NCBI RefSeq assembly: GCF_000331305.1 | Contig: NZ_KB217483.1 | Span: 1,220,356-1,284,355, forward strand | DNA: 64,000 nt | Origin: Calothrix sp. PCC 7103 | GTDB taxonomy: Bacteria > Cyanobacteriota > Cyanobacteriia > Cyanobacteriales > Nostocaceae | Reading direction: 5' to 3' | Shown: in pieces, positions 44,001 to 53,102 of the stretch | How positions within the stretch are numbered: the first letter of the stretch is position 1 | How the letters are laid out: every line of letters begins with the position of its first letter | The notes under the pieces: model-generated | The model's input: the letters and a program-made list of their open reading frames with translations, nothing else | The model's database searches: none | Told to the model about the DNA's origin: nothing | Translations under genes and position numbers: made by a program

Positions 44001-44831
44001 ATGAAGAGAAAAATCATTCAAACGGGAATAGCCGTGTTTAGTTTTGGTGCGATCGCGTTTTTTGGGTCAGCTTATGGTCATATACAAAATCAACCTATTT
44101 TAACTAATAATTTACTTTTATCTCAAGCAAAAAACAATAAATGTAGCTTCTTGAAAGAAGAATTGAGGAAAGTTAATTTACGAATTTCTGTACTTGAAAA
44201 AGAAGTAAACGAAGTAAAGCAATATCTTACGGATGCAAACAGCGATCGAAATACACTCAAAGATGAAATAAGTAGTTTACAAGATGTAGTTAGAGATTCA
44301 GAAAATCTACTTCGAGAGGCTAGTCAATCAGGACAAAATGTTGACCCACCTGTAAAAAGACCAGTATTACCAACAGAAGTTAGAGAGACAGTTGCTACAA
44401 AAATTGAAAAAAGGATTAAAAGTAAAATTTTAGGGAAAACAGCAGGAAAAGTTTTCAAAGTTATCACAAAACCCCCCAATCCTTGGATTCTTGCAGCAAG
44501 AATATTTCTAAATCCAAGTAGGATTGGTTATGAACCATATCAGATAAGTAAGGCACAACAAATTATTCAAAACTTAACTCCTAAAATCCAGCAACATAGT
44601 CAAATTTTAAATTCTCTGGAGCAGAAAATTAAAAGTAAAAGAAAAGAACTCTCTCGCTTATCGAAAGAATTACAAGCAAATGTTGTGAGGAAAAATATTT
44701 TAAATGTAGAGATTGAGCAAGCTTGTCAAGAAAGAATACCACCATCTAAAAACTGTAGAAGCGAGCGTGGTTGTAGAGTTTTGGCAGAGCCAAAAATTCT
44801 CGCGGTAGAAATCAAGCCGAACCATAATTAA
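44001..44831 (+). CDS. Exported coiled-coil protein
   Basis: Encodes 276 residues. The N-terminal signal or anchor segment (MKRKIIQTGIAVFSFGAIAFFGSAYG) is followed by a long coiled coil (about 50-105, ELRKVNLRISVLEKEVNEVK with heptads). A Pro-rich and basic centre (VKRPVLPTEVRETVATKIEK, then KTAGKVFKVITKPPNP) comes next. A second coiled coil spans about 190-245 (QKIKSKRKELSRLSKELQAN), then a Cys-containing tail. The two antiparallel-looking coils suggest a periplasmic structural or scaffold protein. A GCGATCGC octamer occurs near the start codon. Function unknown. Confidence 0.7.
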   Translation: MKRKIIQTGIAVFSFGAIAFFGSAYGHIQNQPILTNNLLLSQAKNNKCSFLKEELRKVNLRISVLEKEVNEVKQYLTDANSDRNTLKDEISSLQDVVRDSENLLREASQSGQNVDPPVKRPVLPTEVRETVATKIEKRIKSKILGKTAGKVFKVITKPPNPWILAARIFLNPSRIGYEPYQISKAQQIIQNLTPKIQQHSQILNSLEQKIKSKRKELSRLSKELQANVVRKNILNVEIEQACQERIPPSKNCRSERGCRVLAEPKILAVEIKPNHN

Positions 44832-44847
44832 ACAAACGAGCAAATAT

Positions 44848-45324
44848 ATGGATAGAAATAAAGTGCTTTTAACTGTTGGATTGATGGGTTTTATTTTTAG
44901 TTCAGTTTTGACAACACTATACTGGAATGAACAGCCCATATTAGCCCAAGCCAAAAGACAAAAAAAGAATAATGTTGGTAGTGCTGAGTGTGTAAATATG
45001 TTTGACAGTAATAGCAAAAAATATTATCGCAAAATCTCACTAGCAACTATTGAAGCAACGAGCCAAGGATTTAATATGAGGATAGTTGATGACGTAACTG
45101 AAACTAATCTTCCTTTGAATAAAAATTTGGTTTTAATTCGTTCTTCATCAAATCTCCATCCCAATAATTATGATGGAGAATCATTAAAAATTCAGCGTAA
45201 TGGCTCTTTTAATCATAGTATTTGGGTTAGCAGTCGAGGTCTTTGTACTTATAAAGGTACTGTCACGTTCTTAAATGGTGCAGATAAAAAGCTTTTTGGA
45301 AATCAACATAGGAGTAAAAAATAA
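44848..45324 (+). CDS. Small exported protein, paralogue of 42964 product
   Basis: Encodes 158 residues with a signal peptide ending EQPILAQA. The mature start KRQKKNNVGSAECVN parallels the 42964 product. The mature domain has two cysteines (AEC and GLC) likely to pair and ends in a basic tail (HRSKK). It begins 16 bp after the coiled-coil gene, so it is translated from the same message. Function unknown; the duplication within one operon suggests the family matters for the operon's purpose. Confidence 0.68.
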   Translation: MDRNKVLLTVGLMGFIFSSVLTTLYWNEQPILAQAKRQKKNNVGSAECVNMFDSNSKKYYRKISLATIEATSQGFNMRIVDDVTETNLPLNKNLVLIRSSSNLHPNNYDGESLKIQRNGSFNHSIWVSSRGLCTYKGTVTFLNGADKKLFGNQHRSKK

Positions 45325-45396
45325 GCTTATATTTTGATGTATTAACTATCATTTTTATCAAATATCCAATTTTTAATTTAAAGGGAAAAATCTCTG

Positions 45397-45876
45397 ATGA
45401 AACTGAATCAAGCGATAATTACAACTAGTCTAATTAGTCTCAATGTACTGTTGACATTGACATTGCCATTGCCAGTGCAAGCTCAAAATGTAAAGCAAAG
45501 TTCTAAATGTGCTGCTACTTTGCAATCTGTAAAAAACAAAATAACTAAAGGTAGAAAAATCAAAGTAGTTAGTATATCTAAAGATAATATATCTACGGAA
45601 TACCAAAACTATCCAAAAAATCGCTCATTTCGTTATTTATTTGTTTTGCTTGGTGCAGGAGCAGAATCTGTTTTAGAATCGAGCAAATTTTTAACTTCAC
45701 TTACCCAAGATGTTGTGACAAGCTGTACCGATGTTAGCCAAGTGCGCTTTGGAATTGCGGAAACTGATTATAACCCGACTTTTGGGTTGATTTCTGGGAA
45801 TAAGGTTGGTGCGTTCAAATGTGTTGATCCAGGTGGTAATCAAAAATTATTTTGGGGGTATGTAGTTTGTATTTGA
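45397..45876 (+). CDS. Exported protein with disulfide-like cysteines
   Basis: Encodes 159 residues. The signal peptide ends LPVQAQ (about residue 30). The mature domain has four cysteines (KCAAT, SCTDV, KCVDP and the terminal VVCI), a pattern suited to two disulfides in an extracytoplasmic protein. No family recognised, although the TSCTDVSQVRFGIAETDY region is distinctive. It lies 72 bp after its upstream neighbour in the same direction. Confidence 0.65.
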   Translation: MKLNQAIITTSLISLNVLLTLTLPLPVQAQNVKQSSKCAATLQSVKNKITKGRKIKVVSISKDNISTEYQNYPKNRSFRYLFVLLGAGAESVLESSKFLTSLTQDVVTSCTDVSQVRFGIAETDYNPTFGLISGNKVGAFKCVDPGGNQKLFWGYVVCI

Positions 45877-45949
45877 AGTATCCATAGTTGCATTATGAAT
45901 ATCAAGCAAAGTGACTGTTGACTAACAAAGTTAAATCAAGGAGAAAGCC

Positions 45950-46324
45950 ATGAAATCTAATTTGATTTTTAATATTTTGACATTAGCAACTGTAATAGTT
46001 GGCATCAACTTCAACGTTGCAATTGATAAAGCTACTGCAAGCACAAAAAATTGTTTTAGTGGCTTTGTACCACCAGCAGATGGTCAATTATACGATAACA
46101 GAGGAAATAATTCTTCTATTAATGTTCGAGAAAAGCCTACTGCAAAATCGAGAATCATTCATGTTGGTTCACATAAAACTCCAGTCGAAATTCTCAAACA
46201 GGTTACGGGGAGTGATGGTTATTGTTGGTTTCAGGTGAAAGTCTATCGCAAAAAGTTGATAGGTTGGGTTCGTGGTGATTTGCTAGATATTTATCCTATG
46301 GATGATATTCCTAAAGGACTTTGA
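45950..46324 (+). CDS. Exported bacterial SH3-domain protein
   Basis: Encodes 124 residues: signal peptide (to about KATAS at residue 30) followed by one SH3b domain (residues about 50-118). The hallmarks INVREKPTAKSRIIHVG, CWFQVKV and GWVRGDLLDI match the SH3_3 type, which binds cell-wall peptides or proteins outside the membrane. Two cysteines, NCFSG and YCWF, may pair. It has a good AAGGAGAAAG ribosome binding site. As part of the exported-protein operon it may target peptidoglycan; that target is inference. Confidence 0.8.
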   Translation: MKSNLIFNILTLATVIVGINFNVAIDKATASTKNCFSGFVPPADGQLYDNRGNNSSINVREKPTAKSRIIHVGSHKTPVEILKQVTGSDGYCWFQVKVYRKKLIGWVRGDLLDIYPMDDIPKGL

Positions 46325-46421
46325 ATTCAATCATTTAAAAACTTTAAACACATTAAGCAAATTATAGATGCATCTAATTTCAAGGCAATTCATCAAGCAT
46401 TAAAGAAAATAGCGCTGATTT

Positions 46422-46976
46422 ATGAAACAAAAATCATCCAGTAAATTCTTTCGCGGATTAATATTTTCCTCTCTAGCATTAGTCGTTTTTTCGACAGCAC
46501 ATATATTGCTTAATCAGCCAAGTTATGCTGGAAAAGCAGCCTTCTTCTGCGGAAAAAGTAAATTTCAAGGTAGAACCGTACCTGCGACTTTTGCACGCAC
46601 ACAAAATGGCAAACAAATATTAATGTTGCGTTGGGTTTCCGATGATAGTTTTCCACCACCTTGGACAGCACAACGACGGTGTGATGAGGTTTCACGTAGA
46701 TTTCAACGTGGTTATGACAATGGTTCGCTCAAATATCTTACCACTGGAATCGTCAATAGGGAGTCTGTAGTTTGCACGCTCGCAAATCAAGGAGATGCTT
46801 GTACTAGCAATAACTTACTATTTACCCTCAAACCTGGTACAAAACCTAGCAACGTTCTCGCAAGGTTATTAGATCGTCGGGGTTTGGCTGCTGGTAGGGT
46901 ACTAAATGAAAGTGGTGGTGATGAACTGACTATCGATATTGATGCATATATTCAAGGAATTGCATCGCAGGAGTAA
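46422..46976 (+). CDS. Exported COP23-domain protein
   Basis: Encodes 184 residues. The signal peptide ends QPSYAG (about 36). The mature part matches the COP23 family, named after a circadian-oscillating membrane protein of Cyanothece: FFCGKSKFQGRTVPATFARTQNGKQILMLRWVS, then PWTAQRRCDEVSRRFQRGYDNGSLKYLTTGIVN, with conserved cysteines. The biochemical role of COP23 proteins is unknown. It is the eighth exported protein of the operon, directly before two trypsin-like proteases. Confidence 0.8.
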   Translation: MKQKSSSKFFRGLIFSSLALVVFSTAHILLNQPSYAGKAAFFCGKSKFQGRTVPATFARTQNGKQILMLRWVSDDSFPPPWTAQRRCDEVSRRFQRGYDNGSLKYLTTGIVNRESVVCTLANQGDACTSNNLLFTLKPGTKPSNVLARLLDRRGLAAGRVLNESGGDELTIDIDAYIQGIASQE

Positions 46977-47012
46977 ATTAACTTTACATATCAAAACCAC
47001 ATAGAGAATTGA

Positions 47013-47816
47013 ATGCAATGGAAATTAGTTACATTTATCGGAGGTTTAGTTTTGATGTTAAGCGCATCAGTATCATACTGTATATCCCATCTGCCTGAAT
47101 TGAACGGCTGCACTAGTATTAAATCTCAAGCTGATTTAATGCAACACTCCCTTACATCCAAATGTATTAAACAGTTGGAACATCAAGCACGAGCCATAAG
47201 TGTAAAAGTTTTGGCACAGGACTTTTTAGCAACGGGAATAATACTTAAAAATCAAGATAATCTCTATACTGTGGTTACCAATGCCCATGTTCTGCGTGCT
47301 GATAGTTCTCCCTATCGTATCCAAACGCCAGACGGTAAAATCTATCAAGCAACTCCATTAGAAGACATTAGTTTTGGTAAGGATGATTTAGCACTATTAC
47401 AGTTCCAGAGCAAAGATATAGTTTATACTGTTGCAGCTTTAGGCTCTCCGCCAAAAATCGGAAATATGGTGTTTGCAGCAGGTTTTCCCGCAACTGAGGA
47501 AGGAAACCAAACCAAAGGTTTTACCTTAAGTGTTGGTAAAGTGTCTCTAAAATTGGATAAAGCCTTGGAAGGTGGGTATCAGTTGGGTTACACCAACGAT
47601 ATTGAAAAAGGAATGAGCGGTGGAGCGTTGTTAAATTCTCGCGGTGAAGTGGTGGGAGTTAACGGGAAACATGCTTATCCGTTGTGGGATACACCATCAA
47701 TTTTCGCGGATGGTACGCAAGTAGAGATGAGTTTACATCAACAAATAGTGCGTTTAAGTTGGGCAATACCGATAGAAAAAGTGTTGATAAATTCAAAACT
47801 AAAATTTAAAAATTAA
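47013..47816 (+). CDS. Secreted trypsin-like serine protease
   Basis: Encodes 267 residues with an N-terminal signal or anchor segment (KLVTFIGGLVLMLSASVSYC). The S1 protease catalytic triad is present: H92 in VVTNAHVL, an Asp in KDDLALLQF (D125), and S202 in GMSGGALLN. No PDZ or TPR follows, unlike the next gene. It resembles the catalytic part of cyanobacterial Deg/Hhl-like proteases. Residues 155-200 are typical of cyanobacterial S1 proteins paired with TPR modules. It likely acts in the periplasm, possibly on proteins of the same operon; that substrate is inference. Confidence 0.85.
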   Translation: MQWKLVTFIGGLVLMLSASVSYCISHLPELNGCTSIKSQADLMQHSLTSKCIKQLEHQARAISVKVLAQDFLATGIILKNQDNLYTVVTNAHVLRADSSPYRIQTPDGKIYQATPLEDISFGKDDLALLQFQSKDIVYTVAALGSPPKIGNMVFAAGFPATEEGNQTKGFTLSVGKVSLKLDKALEGGYQLGYTNDIEKGMSGGALLNSRGEVVGVNGKHAYPLWDTPSIFADGTQVEMSLHQQIVRLSWAIPIEKVLINSKLKFKN

Positions 47817-47860
47817 GATTAAAAATTTAAAACATAAAATTAAAAGTTAAAGGTGAAATT

Positions 47861-49483
47861 ATGAAATTTAGCTGTGGACTAATTTCTGCATTAATTGGTG
47901 TATCAACTGTCTTAGTTCAACCACAAGTTGTCATGGCATTATCCTCGATAGAAGTAGGAAAAATCGCTAAACAAATCACTGTATTGATAACTAGTAATAG
48001 TAGTCCTGGTTCTGGAGTAATTATCAAGCGTGATGGAAATAACTATACCGTTCTGACTGCGGCTCATGTTGTTAGCAAACAAAGTCAATATGAAATTGTT
48101 ACCTATGATAATCAACGTTATACAGTTAACAACAGTACTGTAAAAAAATTAGCCAATGTAGATTTAGCAGTAGTATATTTTACTAGCAATAAAACTTATA
48201 ATACTGCAAAAATTGGTAATTCAGACCAAAGTCCAGAAGGCACAATATCCTATGTTGCTGGATATCCTAAAGCAACGGCTGCAATTTCTAATTCTATCTA
48301 CAATTTTGTTGAGGGAAAGATTACTGCAAATGCCTCTAAGGCTCTAAAAGACGGTTATGCCTTAGTTTATAATAATGATACCTTACCAGGAATGAGTGGT
48401 GGGGCTGTATTAAATGAAAAAGGCGAATTGATTGGAATTCATGGTCGTGCAGATGCATCAACAGAAAATTTGCAAGCTTCAGAGATAAACCCCAATATTT
48501 TAGTTAAAACTGGATTTAATTTAGGTATTCCTATTAATACTTTTTTGCGAATTTCATCTAATATCGGGCTTAATTTGGGTGTTTCCGCTCCGGCAGTAGT
48601 TTCTACAGCAGCCAATGCTGATAATTTGTACTTACAAGCAGGAGATAAGTATAATAAAAAGGATTTTAAAGGAGCAATTAATGATTTAAACGAAGCAATA
48701 CGTATTAATCCCAAATATACTGAAGCGTACAATCGTAGAGGTAATGCACGCTCTATGTTAGGAGATCGACAAGGAGCAATTGCTGATTACAGCCAAGCTA
48801 TCCAGATTAATCCTAATTATGATTCGTCTTACACTAACCGAGGTCGTGTCCGTGTTGATTTAGGGGATAAACAAGGTGCAATTGCTGATTATAATCAAGC
48901 CATCAAGATAAATCCTAATAGTTACATAGCCTACAATAACCGGGGTATTGTCCGTGTTGAGTTAAGAGAGGTACAAGAGGCAATTGCCGATTATAACCAA
49001 GCAGTCAGGATTAGCCCTAGAGATGCAATTATTTATAATAACCGAGGTTTTGCCCGCTTTTTCTTAGGAGATTTGCAAGGATCGATAGCTGATTATAATC
49101 AAGCCATCGAGATTAACCCCAATTTTGCAGATAGCTACTATAACCGAGGTACTAGTCTAAGTGATTTAGGAGACTATCGAAGAGCAATCGGTGATTTCAA
49201 TCAAGCAATTAATATTAATCCTAAAAATTTCCGACCGTATGTAAATCGAGGTAATGCCCGTGTGAAATTGGGAGACTTGCAAGGAGCAATTATTGATTAC
49301 AACCAATCCATTAAACTTAATCCTAATGATGCTTTATCTTATTATAACCGAGCTTTTTCCCGTCGCGATTTAGGAGATAGGCAAGGAGGAATTAGTGATT
49401 TGCGTAAAGCAGCCGATCTTTTTTATAAACAAGGCAAAAATGAACTTTACCAAATGACTATTAATCAAGTCAGAAAATTTTAG
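47861..49483 (+). CDS. Secreted trypsin-like protease with TPR repeats
   Basis: Encodes 540 residues. The signal peptide ends near VVMALS. The S1 protease domain (30-240) has H69 in LTAAHVV, D101 in VDLAVVYF and S179 in PGMSGGAVLN. From about residue 250 to 525 there are roughly eight 34-residue TPR units with the recurring core YNRGxARxxLGDxQGAIxDY. The gene begins 45 bp after the first protease and is probably the last of the operon, which runs without a clear terminator until the convergent kinase at 49625. The TPR part would recruit substrates or partners to the protease. Confidence 0.88.
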   Translation: MKFSCGLISALIGVSTVLVQPQVVMALSSIEVGKIAKQITVLITSNSSPGSGVIIKRDGNNYTVLTAAHVVSKQSQYEIVTYDNQRYTVNNSTVKKLANVDLAVVYFTSNKTYNTAKIGNSDQSPEGTISYVAGYPKATAAISNSIYNFVEGKITANASKALKDGYALVYNNDTLPGMSGGAVLNEKGELIGIHGRADASTENLQASEINPNILVKTGFNLGIPINTFLRISSNIGLNLGVSAPAVVSTAANADNLYLQAGDKYNKKDFKGAINDLNEAIRINPKYTEAYNRRGNARSMLGDRQGAIADYSQAIQINPNYDSSYTNRGRVRVDLGDKQGAIADYNQAIKINPNSYIAYNNRGIVRVELREVQEAIADYNQAVRISPRDAIIYNNRGFARFFLGDLQGSIADYNQAIEINPNFADSYYNRGTSLSDLGDYRRAIGDFNQAININPKNFRPYVNRGNARVKLGDLQGAIIDYNQSIKLNPNDALSYYNRAFSRRDLGDRQGGISDLRKAADLFYKQGKNELYQMTINQVRKF

Positions 49484-49624
49484 TAACAACTATAGTGACA
49501 ATCAATAATTATTGTTAAGGTATAATAATTTTTACTAAGATGCAGTAAATGAAATAAAAAACTCTAATAGTAGATTTTTATTGTTCGGAGGTTATTCAAA
49601 TAACCTAATACTATGAGGCTGTTT

Positions 49625-51022
49625 TCAGTTTATTTCAAAGGATGCAATCATTTTTTCTGCTGTCCGAACAAAGCGATCATAATCAGCTATATCTGCTGCA
49701 TACGTAACAATATAAGCCTTATTTCCTTTTAAAATCCAAACTTGGAGACTTTTCAAGTTATGCTCCCCGACTTTGCTAGTAAAAACCAATTGCCTTGCTG
49801 GTTTCTTAGCAAGTGTCGTTTCACTATTATCTAAAATCTGCAAATTTTCAACATTATTACTAATCTCTTCACTAAATACCTTCACAGATTCATCCAAAGT
49901 TTCAGAAAAATCTTCAACACTAATTGTCACCACTTCTGAAAAATTATCTTGTTCTTGCTTTGGTGAAACAAAATTCACTAATTCCTGAGTGATTGCATTG
50001 GGAGTTTCCTGTACTTTCCAGTTATCGGGATATTTTATTTTGATACCCTGAATATTATTTTCATAATCGAGAAAGTTTTCGGAAACAGGCTTTAACGTTT
50101 GCCATAAAAAATTGCTAATAATCACCGTTAAAATTAAACATCCACCGATTTCCGCAACAGCTAATATCTTTCCGATTTTTCTTCTAAGGGAATATTGAGA
50201 AGTTTTTGATATAGCTTGTAAAGCTTCAGATGCAGATTGGTAGCGCTGACGGTAATCATACCGCACCATTTTATCTATAATATTGCCTAAATTCTTGCTA
50301 ACTGTTGCTTTGTCTCGCCAAATTATTTCACCTTTATTATTAAGCTGGAAATTTTGTGGTTTAATTCCTGTCAAAGCTTCAATTGCGATCACACCTACCG
50401 CATATATATCGCTGCTAAATTGCGGACAACCTTGTGCTTGTTCTCCTGGCATATAACCGGGAGTTCCCACCACAACAGTTGAAACTACTTGACCTTGTAG
50501 ATTAATAGTTTGATTACAAATCTGTTTAACAGCGCCAAAATCTAACAAAACTATCTTACCATCAGAATCTCGACGACGTAGATTTGCTGGTTTTATATCT
50601 CGATGTACATAGTCATTTTGATGCACAAAAGCTAAAACTTCTAAAATTTGACACAACATTTGTGTCACAACTTTTTCACTTAAGGAAACTCCATAAGGCA
50701 ACTCCTCGGTAATATCATGTCCCTCTATATACTCTTCGACTAAATAAAACTCTTGGTTTTCTTCAATATGAGCAAGTAGTAGGGGAATTTGGTTATGGCT
50801 TCCTAACATCTCCAAAGTCGCAGCTTCTTCATCGAATAATTTCTTTGCAGCCCGAAATGTATTTGGGTCTGTCGATGGTAATGTTAATTGCTTGACAACA
50901 CAGTGCGGGTTTCCTGGACGTTGCATATCCTTCGCCAGAAATGTAGTACCAAATCCACCATTTCCTAGTTGGGTTAGGATTTGATAACGTCCGCCTATCT
51001 GTGGGTTTTGTATGGTAGTCAC
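49625..51022 (-). CDS. Ser/Thr protein kinase with PsbP-like C-terminal domain
   Basis: Encodes 465 residues. The eukaryotic-type kinase domain (about 10-275) has the glycine loop LGNGGFGTT, an Lys in VVKQ, the catalytic loop HRDIKPANL and the DFG in LLDFGAVK. A transmembrane segment (ILAVAEIGGCLILTVIISNF, about 284-304) leads to an extracytoplasmic domain (320-465) of the PsbP-like type: IQGIKIKYPDNWKVQE and KSLQVWILKGNKAYIVTYAA. Such kinases are common in filamentous cyanobacteria. It is convergent with the exported-protein operon and divergent from the operator-bearing region at 51283, which suggests a sensory role for the envelope; that role is inference. Confidence 0.9.
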   Translation of the reverse strand: MTTIQNPQIGGRYQILTQLGNGGFGTTFLAKDMQRPGNPHCVVKQLTLPSTDPNTFRAAKKLFDEEAATLEMLGSHNQIPLLLAHIEENQEFYLVEEYIEGHDITEELPYGVSLSEKVVTQMLCQILEVLAFVHQNDYVHRDIKPANLRRRDSDGKIVLLDFGAVKQICNQTINLQGQVVSTVVVGTPGYMPGEQAQGCPQFSSDIYAVGVIAIEALTGIKPQNFQLNNKGEIIWRDKATVSKNLGNIIDKMVRYDYRQRYQSASEALQAISKTSQYSLRRKIGKILAVAEIGGCLILTVIISNFLWQTLKPVSENFLDYENNIQGIKIKYPDNWKVQETPNAITQELVNFVSPKQEQDNFSEVVTISVEDFSETLDESVKVFSEEISNNVENLQILDNSETTLAKKPARQLVFTSKVGEHNLKSLQVWILKGNKAYIVTYAADIADYDRFVRTAEKMIASFEIN

Positions 51023-51282
51023 CTTATCCTCTGGAAGTTTTTGTTACTCAATGGCTTAATTTAGATTTTCCCATAAAAGATAAGTTTTTGATACTGAATG
51101 TTGTCTTTTGTAATACAATGTTAAGTTTATAAATAAAATGTTAAGAAATAAAAAGTCTGAAAAATGGCTCTATCTCCCTTATAAGACCGATTTTTGCAGA
51201 AAAACCCGTTCGTATTCGGTATGATAAATATTGTGAGTAAACAAACAGACGTTTTTCCATATCACATCTTGATTTCACTAAT

Positions 51283-51358
51283 TTGCACTTTTATGCAAAG
51301 TAATTGGCAGAAAAATATGACAGTTTCAGCAAATAGTTTTTTATTGTATTGATTAACT
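51283..51358 (+). promoter_or_regulatory. Copy 4 of 22-bp-period operator with promoter block
   Basis: ATTTGCACTTTTATGCAAAG, ATTGGCAGAAAAATATGACA and TTTCAGCAAATAG place GCA at 51285, 51307 and 51329, 22 bases apart. TTTTTTATTGTATTGATTAA follows with TATTG at 51342, 13 bases after the third GCA; this is 22 bases less than in copies 2 and 3, so the promoter block is in the same 22-bp phase. It lies 40-110 bp before the ATG at 51396. The rest of 51023-51395 holds no gene. Confidence 0.75.
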
Positions 51359-51395
51359 AAAGAGAAATATTCATCTTGAAAATAATTAGGACTTG

Positions 51396-51865
51396 ATGAT
51401 GAAATTGGCACAACTGACTGCTTCTATCTTTTCGTTGTTTTCTCTGTACTTCCAAATCCTACAGTTGCTGTTTTATCATCGAAGAACGTCAACCAATCAA
51501 GTATACATAGAGTGCCAACAAAAACCTTACTCCATAGTGCGATCTCACAAAATAGTAATAACCGCTCTTTGATTCTAGGTGAATGGGCTAAAAAAGGTGA
51601 ATGTAATTCCTATCGTCATATTTTTACAAACAATAGACGCTATCAAACAATTCAAAGAAAACAAGGTAGATGGAAAACCTTCTTTAATGGGTATTTTCTT
51701 TTCAGGGAATCAAATCTAGTTTCACTTGGCGCAAATGTTGAACCGTATGAATATGCTTTAAGCGATTTAAAACTTACCAAAAAAACATTAACAGCAATAG
51801 CTCTCGAAGAAGGAGAAGGGACAAAACCAGAATCCGTCTCTTGGATTCGCTGTCCTAACCGTTAA
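51396..51865 (+). pseudogene. Exported protein gene with a frameshift in the signal peptide
   Basis: The frame from the tandem ATG at 51396 encodes a good signal-peptide start (MMKLAQLTASIFSLF) but ends at 51572. The continuation of the signal peptide, FSVLPNPTVAVLSSKN, and the mature domain (SLILGEWAKKGECNSYRHIF, to 51865) are in another frame, reached by a one-base shift around 51435-51445. The mature domain is about 105 residues with paired cysteines and looks like the small beta proteins of the neighbouring operon. Either the gene is recently broken, or there is a sequence error. Translation from the internal ATG at 51512 would give a cytoplasmic protein. Confidence 0.6.
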
Positions 51866-52387
51866 TGTCTGGTATACCAGTTTTTTCAAGATAATCTGTT
51901 TGGTTTGTAGAAATTAAGATTATTTGCAAACCATATTAACTACTCACATGATGAAAGTTTTGCACTTTTATTAAAATTATGGGAGCAGCGACCGCACAGT
52001 ATTTTTTTAACCATAAAACTAGTAAACAAACATTTAGAGTTGTCTACCTGAAAACTGTTGGTATTCAAATAAGTATCCTATTTTTTGTGAAGTAGTAATT
52101 TTAGTTTATTTGACTCCTATGATAACATTCAAAATTAATTTTACTAATGGAGTGCGATGTCTGATGACAAGCCATTCGGCTATGCATCTCAAAACAAACC
52201 AACATTACAGTCTTACCCTGAAAATTAACTATTGACTGGAAACGACTTAATTTGTTCAAATTTGACATGTTTGGGTATACAATCTACTTTATTGGGGTTA
52301 TAGCTCAAATTGCTAGGATTTTTTGTAATTATACATTTTGACAGTTTTGACTCCCTCTTTATTAAAACTTTGTGAGAACTTCGGGTT
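51866..52387. other. Intergenic region upstream of the response regulator
   Basis: About 520 bp. It contains an isolated TTTTGCACTTTTATTAAAA near 51959, similar to an operator half but without repeats in phase, and a possible 23-codon frame at 52157-52228. Promoters for the two-component genes should lie in the last 150 bp. No other gene or repeat is apparent. Confidence 0.4.
52157..52228 (+). CDS. Possible 23-residue small ORF
   Basis: ATG at 52157, preceded by GGAG about six bases upstream, opens MSDDKPFGYASQNKPTLQSY and stops at 52228. The composition is protein-like (hydrophilic with Pro, Tyr and Gln). It could be a leader or a remnant. Support is weak: one ribosome binding site and composition only. 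Confidence 0.2.
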   Translation: MSDDKPFGYASQNKPTLQSYPEN

Positions 52388-53059
52388 ATGTACCAGCCAG
52401 AATCGAAACAAACTAAACTAAAAATTCTAGTAGCTGATGACCATGAGTTGGCTTTATATGCAACTATTAACGTTATTAAGCAGGAGTACGCTTTATCAGA
52501 AATCATTCAAGCACAAACAACACAAGATGCACTCCAAAAAGCTTCAAATAACGAACTTGATTTGGCTGTTATTGATTTAAATATGCCAGAGTTAACGGGT
52601 GGAACAGCGCAAGTTGAAAGTGGAATTCAGTTACTTAAAGCACTAATGCGGTCGCATAAAAATTTAAATATTGTAGTACAAACCGCTACCCCTCGTTGTT
52701 TGGTGCGTCTTAAACCAGCTATTAGTAGTCATGAGGGGGGTTTTACAGTTGCAGACAAAAGTTTACCAATGCATGAAATGTTGACTAGAGTTGACTGGTC
52801 GCTTAAAGGTGTAATTTACACTCCCCCAGAAATACGTTCTGGGTTAGAATTTAAACCAGAATGGTTGGAAGTGATGCAATTAGCTTTTAAAGAAGGTTTA
52901 CAAGATACTGCTATTGCAAAACAAATGAATGTTGCAGAACGAACTGTAAGACATTACTGGTCAAAAATTTATGATGTGCTAAGAGTTTACCCAGACAACG
53001 GTAAAAACCTAAGAATTCAAACAGAAATTAGGGCAAGAGAGGAAGGATTGATTGATTAG
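52388..53059 (+). CDS. NarL/FixJ-type response regulator
   Basis: Encodes 223 residues. The receiver domain (about 11-130) has acidic residues D17-D18 (VADDHE) and the phospho-acceptor D63 in VIDLNMPE. The conserved Lys is in VADKSLP. The C-terminal LuxR-type HTH (about 155-200) reads AIAKQMNVAERTVRHYWSKI. It is 43 bp upstream of a CHASE2 sensor kinase gene in the same direction, so the two form a cognate pair. NarL-type dimers bind inverted or direct repeats, making this a candidate binder of the 22-bp-period operators; that link is inference. Confidence 0.9.
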   Translation: MYQPESKQTKLKILVADDHELALYATINVIKQEYALSEIIQAQTTQDALQKASNNELDLAVIDLNMPELTGGTAQVESGIQLLKALMRSHKNLNIVVQTATPRCLVRLKPAISSHEGGFTVADKSLPMHEMLTRVDWSLKGVIYTPPEIRSGLEFKPEWLEVMQLAFKEGLQDTAIAKQMNVAERTVRHYWSKIYDVLRVYPDNGKNLRIQTEIRAREEGLID

Positions 53060-53102
53060 CTAAAAATTAAGAGTTAAGAGCTAAAAGTGGGTTGGGTCAG
53101 CT

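Noticed and set aside
49484-49624. Search for a terminator after the exported-protein operon
   Set aside because: The 140-bp gap is A/T-rich without a stable stem followed by a T-run, so no terminator is called.
51959-51990. TTTTGCACTTTTATTAAAA considered as a sixth operator copy
   Set aside because: No partner half-site or 22-bp-phased repeat follows; the next GCA is 23 bases on and its context does not match.
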